This document shows, one piece after another, positions 16,365-24,995 of a stretch of 64,000 nt of DNA (its first letter is position 1; each line of letters begins with the position of its first letter). Location of the stretch: NCBI GenBank assembly GCA_038522945.1, contig JBCBJV010000001.1, positions 62,001 to 126,000 of the forward strand, read 5' to 3'. The notes under the pieces are model-generated. The model saw nothing but the letters and a program-made list of their open reading frames with translations. It made no database searches and had not been told where the DNA came from. Origin of the DNA: MED-G105 sp038522945. GTDB taxonomy: Bacteria; Pseudomonadota; Alphaproteobacteria; Caulobacterales; Parvularculaceae. The position numbers and the translations under genes were made by a program.

Positions 16365-18154
16365 GACTGTCCTTTCTTACGTGGTTCTTTCCGCACCCGG
16401 CGCTTCACGTGCAAACGCACGGGCAGTTTCCATTTCTTGCCCTCGTGATAGGGGTTGCTCGCAACCTGGGATCGGAACGGCGCGATCGCCGCATAAGGCG
16501 GCGTCAGCGTGAGGATCGGGCGTTGCCTTCGAATAAAGAGGATCGACTTGTCGGTCCGCCTAATCTCGTCTTCAGTCATCAGCGGACGGCCGGTCTCAGT
16601 CGCGCTTGAGCTTTCCAGCCCCATTTGGCCCGACCTGGCATTGTGGCTTTTGGCGATGACCGACTGCTCGCCCATCAGGCGCATCATCAACTGGATCGTC
16701 CGCGGATCGCGCTGACCTGCGAGGAACTGTTTGATCTCGGTTTCGGAGATCAGCGTGTCGACGGCGTTGCGCCCATAGGTTTCTTCGAACGCTGCCAACG
16801 TCTGGAAGATGAGATGCAGGCGGATCCCCGAAGACCGGCCCCAAGTAAGAAGGCTCGGCAATTCGAAGACGCGGAAGTTCGTGGCTTCATCGATGATGAA
16901 ATGGACCGCGCGGTGTTTGTTCGGATGACGGCGCACTTCGGTCTGCGCGCACCATTGCAAGAGCGCGAGCGGGCCCATTTGTGCGTCTTTGCGATCCGGG
17001 TCGGCAATCAGAAAGACGGTTGTCGGCCGATCCCCTTCCTTCAGATCGGCAAAGCGGAATGAGGTCTCATTAACGCGGGCATGCACACGGCCCGCGAGGT
17101 TATAGGCGTCGATCGCAAGCTGCGCGCCTGATAAAAAACTCTCAGCTGCTTTGGAGTCAGATTGCGCAAGCAGCGAGAGCGCGCTTGCCGCCGCGCCGCG
17201 CACGTAAGCGATAAAGGAAACGACATCGCCGCTCTCGTGTTGATCGATCCAGGGGCAGTCTTCGATCGGCATGGCGATTGGCGCATCGCTGCCCTCAACA
17301 ACCAGTTTGCCAGCAGCCCAAGCACAATCTCGCTCGAACTGCTCACGATCATTGATGAGCTGAAGCACATCGCCAAGGCTTGCCTTGTGCCCCTTGACCA
17401 GCACGCACAGCAAAATCGCAATCCGCAAAAAGCTGCGTGAGCCGTCACGCCAGTAGGTGTCTGCATCCCCACCGGCGCGCACGGGTTCAGGGTAAAGCCG
17501 CAAACACAGCTGCCTCACATCGTCGACAACATCCCTTAATCCGCCAGGTCGGCAACAATCATCGGCAATGACAACAAGCGGATTATAGGCATCCGAAGGA
17601 CCTAAAAGGTCTGTGAATACATCTCCAAGATTAATGATACGAACGATCTCACCGCGTTTTTCGAGCCTGGCCTTTAGGCAGGCCGCAAGCTCGCCCTTGA
17701 AGTCGCAGATGAATTTCGAGCCGCGGATGGACAGGATGGTCGGGATGACGCTGGAGGCTGTTTTCGAGGAACCGGCCGGCCCGATCGTCATCGCATTTGA
17801 TTCGTAAGATGCAAGCAGCGCTTTACCATCGGGCGTCATGCCCCAGAACGGGGCCCAGTACCTCATCGAGAGCTCACGCTTGATCTTGCGCCATTTCGCC
17901 CAGGCGGCGGTGCCCTTGAGGCCCTGTGGTTTCCTCGCAGCTGCGCCTTCAACCATATCGCCAAGAAGCTGGAAGGCGTCGGCCAGTGTGGCGAGGCCGA
18001 TGACGCCGGCGCTAAAAACCAAAAGCGCGGCATAAGGATCGATTGCGCCGCCCTTTACGATTGGACCAAACTGACCACCAGCCCAGAATAAGCCGGCGCT
18101 CAAAAGTACGCCCGGCAGAAGCCGGGCGCCATTTTGATGCTCTTTGTTTGTCAT
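16361..18154 (-). CDS. Type IV coupling protein (TraG/VirD4 family)
   Basis: Hexameric membrane ATPase that recruits the relaxase-DNA complex to a type IV secretion channel. The 597-aa protein has two N-terminal membrane helices (about residues 12-30 and 42-65), then Walker A GPAGSSKTASS near residue 126 and Walker B FIIDEATNF near 405. After it comes the usual TraG C-terminal part (WGRSSGIRLHLIFQ, ETEIKQFLAGQRDPRTIQLM). It is the only type IV secretion gene in the element, so the element brings its own coupling protein but borrows the pore. It overlaps the next gene by 4 nt and is preceded by a periplasmic-protein gene 4 bp upstream. Confidence 0.9.
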   Translation of the reverse strand: MTNKEHQNGARLLPGVLLSAGLFWAGGQFGPIVKGGAIDPYAALLVFSAGVIGLATLADAFQLLGDMVEGAAARKPQGLKGTAAWAKWRKIKRELSMRYWAPFWGMTPDGKALLASYESNAMTIGPAGSSKTASSVIPTILSIRGSKFICDFKGELAACLKARLEKRGEIVRIINLGDVFTDLLGPSDAYNPLVVIADDCCRPGGLRDVVDDVRQLCLRLYPEPVRAGGDADTYWRDGSRSFLRIAILLCVLVKGHKASLGDVLQLINDREQFERDCAWAAGKLVVEGSDAPIAMPIEDCPWIDQHESGDVVSFIAYVRGAAASALSLLAQSDSKAAESFLSGAQLAIDAYNLAGRVHARVNETSFRFADLKEGDRPTTVFLIADPDRKDAQMGPLALLQWCAQTEVRRHPNKHRAVHFIIDEATNFRVFELPSLLTWGRSSGIRLHLIFQTLAAFEETYGRNAVDTLISETEIKQFLAGQRDPRTIQLMMRLMGEQSVIAKSHNARSGQMGLESSSATETGRPLMTEDEIRRTDKSILFIRRQRPILTLTPPYAAIAPFRSQVASNPYHEGKKWKLPVRLHVKRRVRKEPRKKGQS

Positions 18155-18158
18155 GGGT

Positions 18159-19007
18159 TTACTGCGCCCCGGTCCGAAGCGGCGTCAGGCGCATATTCGC
18201 GCTATGGGCCAAAAAATAATCTGCCCACCACGTGCGCAGCTCAACGGTTGTGCAATATGGGAACATGGTGTTCGGCAGGGGCCCGTGTTCCACAAGCAAG
18301 AGCTCAACCTGGACACCTTGGAGGCTTTCTGGCGTGAAGGCCGCAAAGCGGGCATTATCCCGCGCGAACTTCGCAAATGCGGGCATATGACCCTTATGGG
18401 AGCAGAACCGCGCAAGCTCGGTGTTCTGCATCCCATCGCTATAGACGATCAGCCGATCAAGCCCGCCTGCGAAACGCACTTTCGAAATCGCCGCCAATTG
18501 CTCAAGGACCGGTGAGTCTTTTGCTTTCAGGTCTGGATCGTTGGCAAGGTTAAGAAACGCATCCGTGTGCGCACGAAACGTAGCCTCGGCCTCTTCTGCC
18601 TGACGCTTCAAATAGGCCGGTGGCTTTGCCGCGAGCCCCAGTGCCGACCATTCACCGGGCGCTGCTGCCGGCTTACAGCCGCCCTTAAAGCTTTCGGCGA
18701 TCGCGCCGTCGCGTCCAGCGGCTGTGGTATAAAAGCTGAAGCGCGCATTGGCCGGCGCGTCGGCGTACGCTTTTAAGATCGCAGCTTCCAGATCATGCTT
18801 TTGGCGATCGCTCGCCACATGACCGAAACTTGCTTCGGCAAAGATCGCAACATTGTGTTGATCGGCTTCAGGTGCACAAAAAGTCTGCGCATCCATTTGC
18901 GGTTTTGCGAGTTCGCCAACGGCATACATGCCGCCGGCGGCGACCCCGCTGAGCGGGACGACGATAGAGGCGACAAGCATGAGTTTGCGTTTCAAGGATC
19001 GGCGCAT
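18159..19007 (-). CDS. Hypothetical membrane-anchored protein, VWA-like pattern
   Basis: 282-aa protein with an N-terminal signal anchor (residues 9-30) and a soluble domain probably facing the periplasm. The strand-helix order around QHNVAIFAEASFG and LDRLIVYSDGMQN is reminiscent of a von Willebrand A fold, but the DxSxS metal site is absent, so this is only a suggestion. Conserved Cys may form disulfides (FCAPEA, GGCKP, FCSHKG, PYCTT). It lies 4 bp upstream of the coupling-protein gene in the same operon and may act at the envelope during transfer. Confidence 0.7.
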   Translation of the reverse strand: MRRSLKRKLMLVASIVVPLSGVAAGGMYAVGELAKPQMDAQTFCAPEADQHNVAIFAEASFGHVASDRQKHDLEAAILKAYADAPANARFSFYTTAAGRDGAIAESFKGGCKPAAAPGEWSALGLAAKPPAYLKRQAEEAEATFRAHTDAFLNLANDPDLKAKDSPVLEQLAAISKVRFAGGLDRLIVYSDGMQNTELARFCSHKGHMPAFAKFARDNARFAAFTPESLQGVQVELLLVEHGPLPNTMFPYCTTVELRTWWADYFLAHSANMRLTPLRTGAQ

Positions 19008-19067
19008 TGGCTGATCTCCTTTTTTCTGTATCGAATATTGGTATCAGGCGTGTGCGGATCGCTTGGC

Positions 19068-20363
19068 TTATCCGAGCGATCCAAAATCCGGGCCAGCAGC
19101 CTTAAAATGCGCGTGCGCAGCCCGAACCCTGGCCAGCGCTTTATCACGCCCTGCAACGAGCCTTGCGTGGGTCTCCACGGGGAAAACGTCCGCTAGATGG
19201 GTTTGCACCGCTCCCGGATCATCGAAGCCAACAATGCGAAAGGCATCGAAAGATGACAAATCGAGCTCTGGCGCATGCAAGTGTGTGCACGCCTCCAGGC
19301 CGCCGCGTCGACGCGCGGCTTTGCGGGCCTCGCTTAAGGCCACATGACGGACTTTGTCTTTTGCCGCCAGGATTTTGTCGTTATGCCGGCGAATGACACT
19401 TAGAAGCCTTTTAGCCGCAGCATTGCGCTTTTTGACGGTGCGCTTTGCGGGGCGTTCGGCCTTGCCGATGCGGTGTTCAGTGCGCTCGAAAATCGCTTCA
19501 ATGGCGCGCTGTGCCTTCTCAGCGTCTTCTTCCACCGCATCTTCAAGCTCACTCGTTGCTTGCTTAAAAAGCGGCGTGATCCCCGGCGCATCGGAAATCC
19601 CGATCATGCCCTTCATGACACTGATGATTGAGGCTGCGATGCCGATCAACAGCACAACGAAGGCAATGGCGTCATTGAAGATTGCCCCAAATGAAAATTG
19701 CGACCAGATCCCGTCATGGGTCCCCAAAACCCGGGTCATCGCTGCAGCCAACACAAGCGCGCTTAGGGCAAGCGCGCCGAGCCCGCAGCCAAGCCAGGCG
19801 ACCCGGCGGAGCCAGGCATCGCGGGGACGCTGCACCGGCGCATCGATCCGATATGTCGCATAACGCCCCGGCAAGTACCCAATAAGAAGGCCAAGCAGCA
19901 CGTTTACGAGCGCGAACAACATCGCGATCGGATACGCTTCAAACCCCATATGCCCTTCAGCCACAAACATCGTCCCGGTAATCGCGCCCTCAAAACAAAT
20001 GAGCGGCACAGTGACGGCTATGATTGCGAGGACATCAGTTTTACGTGGCGGGCGGTCGATCCCGTCTTCTTCAAGCTTCGCCCTTAACGCTTCGAAGGCG
20101 GCAAAGCGTTTGTTTGCGTGCGCGGCGATCGCTTTTTCAGTTGTCTCAGCAACCGCTCGCGCTTCGCGGATATCTGCATCGACGCTTTCGGCGAGCCCGC
20201 GCGGTGGTTCGGGAGCCGCGCTCTCAAATTCGTCGATCTCTTTGCATGTATCGTCATATGAGCGCGCAATGTCGGCTTGTTCAGACATCATCGCCAATTG
20301 CGTAGCGCGCCCAGTTGGTGTTTCACCGCCGAAGCGTTCGGGGTCAAGTTGGTGTCCATCCAT
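19068..20363 (-). CDS. Hypothetical four-helix membrane protein with cytoplasmic coiled coils
   Basis: 431-aa protein starting at MDGHQLDPERFGG (ATG at 20363). The N-terminal 110 residues are charged and helical, with coiled-coil character. Four membrane helices follow (about residues 113-225), and the C-terminal half is again charged and helical, with many Arg/Lys/Glu. No enzyme motif is seen. It is in the coupling-protein operon, 60 bp before the signal-anchored protein gene, and could be a scaffold or a surface/entry-exclusion type protein; both are guesses. Confidence 0.7.
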   Translation of the reverse strand: MDGHQLDPERFGGETPTGRATQLAMMSEQADIARSYDDTCKEIDEFESAAPEPPRGLAESVDADIREARAVAETTEKAIAAHANKRFAAFEALRAKLEEDGIDRPPRKTDVLAIIAVTVPLICFEGAITGTMFVAEGHMGFEAYPIAMLFALVNVLLGLLIGYLPGRYATYRIDAPVQRPRDAWLRRVAWLGCGLGALALSALVLAAAMTRVLGTHDGIWSQFSFGAIFNDAIAFVVLLIGIAASIISVMKGMIGISDAPGITPLFKQATSELEDAVEEDAEKAQRAIEAIFERTEHRIGKAERPAKRTVKKRNAAAKRLLSVIRRHNDKILAAKDKVRHVALSEARKAARRRGGLEACTHLHAPELDLSSFDAFRIVGFDDPGAVQTHLADVFPVETHARLVAGRDKALARVRAAHAHFKAAGPDFGSLG

Positions 20364-20460
20364 GGAATGGGCTCCTTTCATCCGTTACAGGAAGGAACCC
20401 GCTCTTTATGCTGACGGCGCACCACGCCCGCGTGGATAACGCCGGTAAGCCTCTGACTGA

Positions 20461-20922
20461 TCATGCCTGATCCAAAGGTGCATTGTCGTTTGACGACGCA
20501 TAATTGTCATTGACGGGCCGACGGGCCCACGACGCGGCCTCAGCCGGGACAACAAACGTCAGGATTGTCGCCAGCACGCGCACCCGCTCGCGCGCTTCGG
20601 GCCGAACATGCGGCCGGATATGCGGCGGGCAAGGCGTGTTGCAAAAACTCCGAAACCAATCGCGGATATTCGGGCGCTCGAAGACATCGAGATCAAGAAA
20701 CACCTCGCGCCCGGCATCATCGGCGATCCAGCCCGGATAATCCCGATACCAGTCGGCAAGGGCCTCAACCCATTGATCGCAAGAAAGACCGCGCCTGCCC
20801 GCGCTTGCCCTCAGATCGCGGATATACTCAGGATTGAAGAGATCCCCATCATTGACAAGGTTTGTAACGCGCCTGCGGCAATAGCCTTGTGAATAGCATC
20901 CAAGGCAGAGTGAGTTGTTCAT
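20461..20922 (-). CDS. Hypothetical Cys-containing protein, first gene of the coupling-protein operon
   Basis: 153-aa protein beginning MNNSLCLGCYSQGYCRRRVTN. Three clustered Cys at residues 6, 9 and 15, with further Cys at CDQW and NTPCPP, suggest a metal site or disulfides. The middle is Trp/Tyr-rich (QWVEALADWYRDYPGWIADDAG). The family is not recognised. It is divergent from the HTH gene at 21,048 across 125 bp, which should hold the operon promoter. Confidence 0.65.
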   Translation of the reverse strand: MNNSLCLGCYSQGYCRRRVTNLVNDGDLFNPEYIRDLRASAGRRGLSCDQWVEALADWYRDYPGWIADDAGREVFLDLDVFERPNIRDWFRSFCNTPCPPHIRPHVRPEARERVRVLATILTFVVPAEAASWARRPVNDNYASSNDNAPLDQA

Positions 20923-21047
20923 TGCGTCCTCCTTTTGCGCGCATCAAAAAAAAGACGCACTTCAAAGGGGGACGATTGGGAGTTAGGCCTGACGCAAGGG
21001 CCGGTCAAACCGCTTAAGGAAGCAAACCAAAACGGAGCACGGGTTAA

Positions 21048-21782
21048 GTGGCTGAAAAAACCCAGAAAAAGAGGCCAGCGAAAACCAAAAAATCAGATCC
21101 GCGCAATCGCTATATGCGCGGATCAAAGCTCTCTGAGCATCGGTTCCTAAAGGTCGTTCGCGCCTATGCGGATGATTTGACAGTGTCCGAGGCCGCGAAG
21201 GCCACGCGGATCGCAGAACGCAGTGTTCGCCCTCTTTATGATCGTTTGCGTGAACGCCTCATGCGCGGCGTCATCAGTAATCCCAAAGCTTTTGGGTGGT
21301 CGGGATTTTTTTTATTCGAGGATACCGTCATCTCGACCCGCGGCCATGCGATATTCGACATAGTCAGCGAAAGTGATTTTTTTGCGTCCACGCGCGCTCG
21401 TCACGCCCCGCGTGTCGGCTTGACCACAGAATTGCACCCGGAACGTTTTTCCAATCTTTTGTTTGAAACCACCGTGCGGATTTTCTGCGCCCTTTCGACA
21501 CGCAACCTCGAAAATAGCCTATATTCAGAGGATATTCGTCAAGCGATCGACGATATTCAAGAGATCTCGCGCTTCATCGCTGAGAAACAAAACCGTTCGC
21601 TGAATGAGAATCTTTACGACATCCTGGAGGCAGAGTTTCCGAAAATGGTGAGCCGCTTTGCTGATGTCTTGATGCGTGACGAGTTTGGAAATCTAATCGA
21701 ACATGCGAGTTTTCACCGGCACTCCGCCGAAGTCTTCTACAACGACTTGAGGCGCTATCTCTTGATCGATCCGCTCTCCTGA
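21048..21782 (+). CDS. HTH protein related to IS1595-type transposase N-terminus, putative regulator
   Basis: 244-aa protein with a basic start and a helix-turn-helix at about residues 27-60 (LSEHRFLKVVRAYADDLTVSEAAKATRIAERSVRPLYDRLRERL). This order of residues is like the N-terminal HTH of IS1016/IS1595 transposases, but no DDE catalytic domain follows. The rest is a helical domain without a recognised function. It is transcribed away from the coupling-protein operon and could regulate it. The GTG start has GGAG 10 nt upstream. Confidence 0.7.
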   Translation: MAEKTQKKRPAKTKKSDPRNRYMRGSKLSEHRFLKVVRAYADDLTVSEAAKATRIAERSVRPLYDRLRERLMRGVISNPKAFGWSGFFLFEDTVISTRGHAIFDIVSESDFFASTRARHAPRVGLTTELHPERFSNLLFETTVRIFCALSTRNLENSLYSEDIRQAIDDIQEISRFIAEKQNRSLNENLYDILEAEFPKMVSRFADVLMRDEFGNLIEHASFHRHSAEVFYNDLRRYLLIDPLS

Positions 21783-21834
21783 AAGCAATGTCACCTCATG
21801 GCCCAGCTAGATTTATCGTATTGCTGGCGAGCCG

Positions 21835-22254
21835 CTAAATTCCGATCCAACTACCGAATGCGATATCCGGTTTTGCGCCGAAGCGTGCGAAATGGCGCTT
21901 GCGATGTAAGTCAGCAATGCGCGCAATACCGGACATAAGAAATCGGTGGTCCGACGAGTACTTTTCAGGCCAGAACCGGGATATACGCCCCCATTTTCCA
22001 TGTCCAATTTCGAACGCATTACGGAAGTCATTAGGAACCTCGCGTGACACTGAATGCTCAGTCACGAGCAGTTGATCTCGCTGAATGGCCGAAGAGCCAC
22101 CGTTTCCATAGGCGGCGTATTTTTTTAGCGCAAAGCCAAAATGGAGTGTATATCGGAAGAGATTGGGCACTAGATATGCAACAGCGCGGCGGTGTTTAGT
22201 GCACAATGCGCCGTTTAGGCGGATTGACCAAACTTGCCGCCAGTTTTGATACAT
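21835..22254 (-). CDS. Hypothetical protein, weakly supported
   Basis: 139-aa frame that overlaps the 3' end of the P-loop gene by 59 nt. The composition (many Arg, Phe, His) is ordinary for a real protein but also for a chance frame. Its C-terminal part MSGIARIADLHRK is coded by a 23-bp motif repeated at 24733-24755. No family is recognised. It may be a shadow frame in a partly non-coding stretch. Confidence 0.3.
   Translation of the reverse strand: MYQNWRQVWSIRLNGALCTKHRRAVAYLVPNLFRYTLHFGFALKKYAAYGNGGSSAIQRDQLLVTEHSVSREVPNDFRNAFEIGHGKWGRISRFWPEKYSSDHRFLMSGIARIADLHRKRHFARFGAKPDIAFGSWIGI
21914..21936 (-). repeat. 23-bp repeat, copy 1
   Basis: Matches 24733-24755 at 22 of 23 positions; on the minus strand it begins ATGTCCGGT and ends GCGCGCATTGC. 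Both copies flank the P-loop two-gene unit and the small membrane protein gene. The function is unknown. Confidence 0.6.
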
Positions 22255-23398
22255 GACGACCTAACCCATCGCATGGCGGTGGACTGAATTGACGTGGTGG
22301 AACCCAATGTCTCAGTGGTGGATCGCTTGGCGTCTCGAGTTTTTCGCTCACACCTGCATCAGGATCGAACTCAATGGCAATTGGGGGGGCTGACTGATCA
22401 GCGAACGCTATGCGTGGCGAGGATAAGTCAGCATGGGCCAAAAGCGTGTGATTTTCTCTCGGATGCTCCGCCGGCCTTGGCGTAGGCGCAGTCCGCATTC
22501 CCAAGTCTAAATAGGATTTCCTGATGCGCGTAGCATCTTCACTTGACGCATGCAGTAGATCATCCGTCCACCCGAAATCATCTACGGCATAGACGCAAGG
22601 AATTATCATCACATGTTGACATAAAGACGATATTTTCTCCGTTTGGTCTTGCAGCACTGCAACCCGTTCAATCGCTGTTATTGCGTCCATGGCCTTGAGA
22701 AACGTGGAGGCTTCAGCCGCCCGCGCGCGCGCAGGCGCTTTCGGGATCGCGATCCAACGATACGCGGTTGTCAAACGCGTTAGTAGCCCGGTCATTTCGA
22801 AAAGATCGGTGCTTCTTAATCGGGTAGTCAGTACATTCGTATATTCGATAGCACGGTGAGGCGTGCTCAGCTTGTGCAAAGCACGCGGCTCTGTCGAGGT
22901 TAACTCCACGAAATGTTGATGCAGCAACTCTGCGGTGGAGCGGGTCACGCGGTAAGAAGCCTTGGCCTTGCGAACAGAATCGTTGTCCCCGCCAGTAACC
23001 AAACGACGAATTGTTGACAGGAAAGATGTTTTGCCAGCGCCGCGCCGCCCGAGCAACAAATCCGGCTCACGTTCGTGCTTGGGTGGCGAAACGGTGCACT
23101 CAATCTCGGTAACCAATTCACTAAACCCGGTCACACAGAAAAAGCGGCATGCGTGAAGTTGCTCTGACCAATCATCAGTGACGTGGTCGTCGCTCGGACC
23201 GTCAAACAGCAATTTCCAGAGTTTGGGCCGCCATGCGGTGTAACCGCCCACGCGCACAGGCCCCTGGACTGCTTTTACTTTATCCTGACCCGCCACTTCC
23301 GCGAGCGTGTCTGTTATACGGCGCACGCCCTCAGCATCATCAGCAGGCCGAGAGCTGATGAAGACTGCAGAAACTCGTTTCTGAATATTGTCGGTCAA
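22196..23398 (-). CDS. P-loop NTPase-like protein, second gene of a two-gene unit
   Basis: 400-aa protein with a Walker A motif LLLGRRGAGKTSFLSTIRRLV at about residue 112. A possible acidic Walker-B-like segment lies at about 262-272 (VMIIPCVYAVDDFGW). The N-terminal 100 residues are a separate domain starting with SAVFISSRPADDAEG, and the C-terminal 100 residues are Pro-rich and probably flexible. No GTPase NKxD motif is seen, so ATP or GTP use is open. Its start overlaps the stop of the 209-aa gene by 4 nt. In this island it may be a defence protein, which is inference from position and architecture only. Confidence 0.65.
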   Translation of the reverse strand: MTDNIQKRVSAVFISSRPADDAEGVRRITDTLAEVAGQDKVKAVQGPVRVGGYTAWRPKLWKLLFDGPSDDHVTDDWSEQLHACRFFCVTGFSELVTEIECTVSPPKHEREPDLLLGRRGAGKTSFLSTIRRLVTGGDNDSVRKAKASYRVTRSTAELLHQHFVELTSTEPRALHKLSTPHRAIEYTNVLTTRLRSTDLFEMTGLLTRLTTAYRWIAIPKAPARARAAEASTFLKAMDAITAIERVAVLQDQTEKISSLCQHVMIIPCVYAVDDFGWTDDLLHASSEDATRIRKSYLDLGMRTAPTPRPAEHPRENHTLLAHADLSSPRIAFADQSAPPIAIEFDPDAGVSEKLETPSDPPLRHWVPPRQFSPPPCDGLGRHVSKLAASLVNPPKRRIVH

Positions 23399-24024
23399 GA
23401 TAGGTCGTCCTTCGTGTCCGATGCGTCACCCTCGTCAGGGCGCTTCGGTTTTAAATCGAGATCAAGGCTGCGGTCACAATTGAAGTACGTCACTGCATCC
23501 ATAAGATTATTCAGGTTCTGCGTCGCCAAAAGCGGTTTTTTGTTTGCGCGAGAAATTTCGTGTTCGCGGATAAGGTCAAAGTAGACGCTAGCGTCTACCG
23601 CGCGATCATAGCGCTTCTTGATGGTGCTTTTCGCAGTCTCTGACGCAGAGAAGCCAAGATTTTCAACGACGCTTTCACCGATTCTCGTTCGTGTAATGAT
23701 GCCTTTGTTGCTTTCAAACTCCAGTGCGAACGGATCATCCATTTCGTTGGGGTCAATTTGTGCAGAGTTCAGCCATATGGACAGGCATACTCGAAAACCG
23801 GGTAACGAATTCAGGCGATTGTAGTTGAGGACATCCTCGTCTGTGCCTGCTACGCGACCGGGCCGCTTCGGATTGAAATTTTCAGACAGGAGGAAATCAA
23901 AGTTCGAAACAGCTTCATCAGAGATCGAGACTCTCTTTGAGCGCTCCCGTAATTCATCAATCTGATACACGCGAACGGCGTCGTTGTGTGGCGGTTCTCT
24001 ACTGATTCCGTCGGCCAAATCCAA
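23395..24024 (-). CDS. Hypothetical acidic protein, first gene of the P-loop unit; start uncertain
   Basis: About 209 aa from a TTG at 24024. The protein is acidic and soluble, with a helical core (ETAKSTIKKRYDRAVDASVYFDLIREHEISRANKK). It overlaps the P-loop gene by 4 nt, so the two probably act together. The same frame stays open upstream, with coding-like residues (KKTDFDGLFCYDTGICLYS), back to a TGA at 24136-24138, but contains no ATG, GTG or TTG there. Either a non-standard start is used or a stop or frameshift has damaged the true 5' end. Confidence 0.6.
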   Translation of the reverse strand: MDLADGISREPPHNDAVRVYQIDELRERSKRVSISDEAVSNFDFLLSENFNPKRPGRVAGTDEDVLNYNRLNSLPGFRVCLSIWLNSAQIDPNEMDDPFALEFESNKGIITRTRIGESVVENLGFSASETAKSTIKKRYDRAVDASVYFDLIREHEISRANKKPLLATQNLNNLMDAVTYFNCDRSLDLDLKPKRPDEGDASDTKDDLS

Positions 24025-24283
24025 ACCCTCGATTGAGTATAGACATATGCCAGTATCGTAGCAGAACAGGCCGTCGAAATCAGTTTTCTTTTCTGTCCCG
24101 ACACACAGTCGGGTGACGCCGGTGACAGTATCCGTTCAGGGGGCGGTCCGTCCTGACCGACGGTCGGAACTTGGGGCTCGGACGGCGTGTCCAGACATCT
24201 TGTGAGGACAGATTAGTAAATAAAAACAGGTGGGTAGAGTTCTTACGTCAGTGGTGCCGACACTTGAACAGAAAGGAAAAGCT

Positions 24284-24469
24284 ATGGAACAAGCTATGGC
24301 ATGTCTCGCGCTAGCGCTGTCGTTCTGCGCGTTTTGTGTGGCGCTTCTCGACCATTTGTATAACCGAAAATGCAACCGCCCAGTGGAACCGGCGCAATTC
24401 CTGGATCAGACGAGAAAGATCACCATTCCACCCTCTACGGAGCAATTTAAACTGAAGCGGCGCGAATAG
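24284..24469 (+). CDS. Small single-pass membrane protein
   Basis: 61-aa protein with a good ribosome binding site (AGGAAA about 6 nt before the ATG). One hydrophobic segment at residues 4-24 (AMACLALALSFCAFCVALLDH) contains three Cys, and a polar, basic tail follows. It is divergent from the P-loop unit. Its size and shape would fit a small toxin or a membrane partner, but no family is recognised. Confidence 0.5.
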   Translation: MEQAMACLALALSFCAFCVALLDHLYNRKCNRPVEPAQFLDQTRKITIPPSTEQFKLKRRE

Positions 24470-24995
24470 CGCTGCTTTTTTGTGGGTCAAATCGTCAATA
24501 AAGTCTCGGCTGCAAACAACCTTCTTTGGTTGTTCGTATGGATGCCAGGTATCGGCACCATAGGCGGCGTGAGGAGCCTGCTAGCGTGCACAGTTTTTCG
24601 AACTGTGATATTGTTAATGTTTGGACCACCGATAAAGGCAGAAAAGTACTAGAATACGGTCTTTAGCGAAATTAAGAGCAACTTCCGCTTTTGACAAAGA
24701 ATTGCCGGATCGAAATGCCGCGTCGGACGGCGGCAATGCGCGCAAAACCGGACATTCCCAATTGCGACATTGGCCGCGGTGGATCTAGTGTTTGAAAATG
24801 GGCACGTATTTGCCGTAGCCAGCGACTCAAAATGACCCGCGCAGGAAAACTAAGCTGGGCCCCGCAAAACAATGTGACCAATCGCTGTTCGAAGAAGTTA
24901 CCAATGCGATCCAACAAGCTCTGCACCCAGCCGATGGTGAAGTAACGCCATCCGCGAGAGCACGAAAAGAAGCTATTTCACAGACCGAATTTTCG
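24470..24995. other. 526-bp stretch without a convincing gene
   Basis: Holds an imperfect-loop inverted repeat (CACAGTT at 24589-24595 pairing with AACTGTG at 24601-24607) and the second copy of the 23-bp repeat. A frame of 84 codons (24672-24926, minus) is open, but it has no recognisable family and its start lacks a clear ribosome binding site. I see no RNA gene. Confidence 0.5.
24733..24755 (-). repeat. 23-bp repeat, copy 2
   Basis: Matches 21914-21936 at 22 of 23 positions, in the same orientation. It lies in the poorly coding stretch downstream of the small membrane protein gene. Confidence 0.6.

Noticed and set aside
18159..19007. Functional von Willebrand A domain
   Set aside because: Some strand order fits, but the metal-binding DxSxS motif is missing; kept only as a hypothetical protein.
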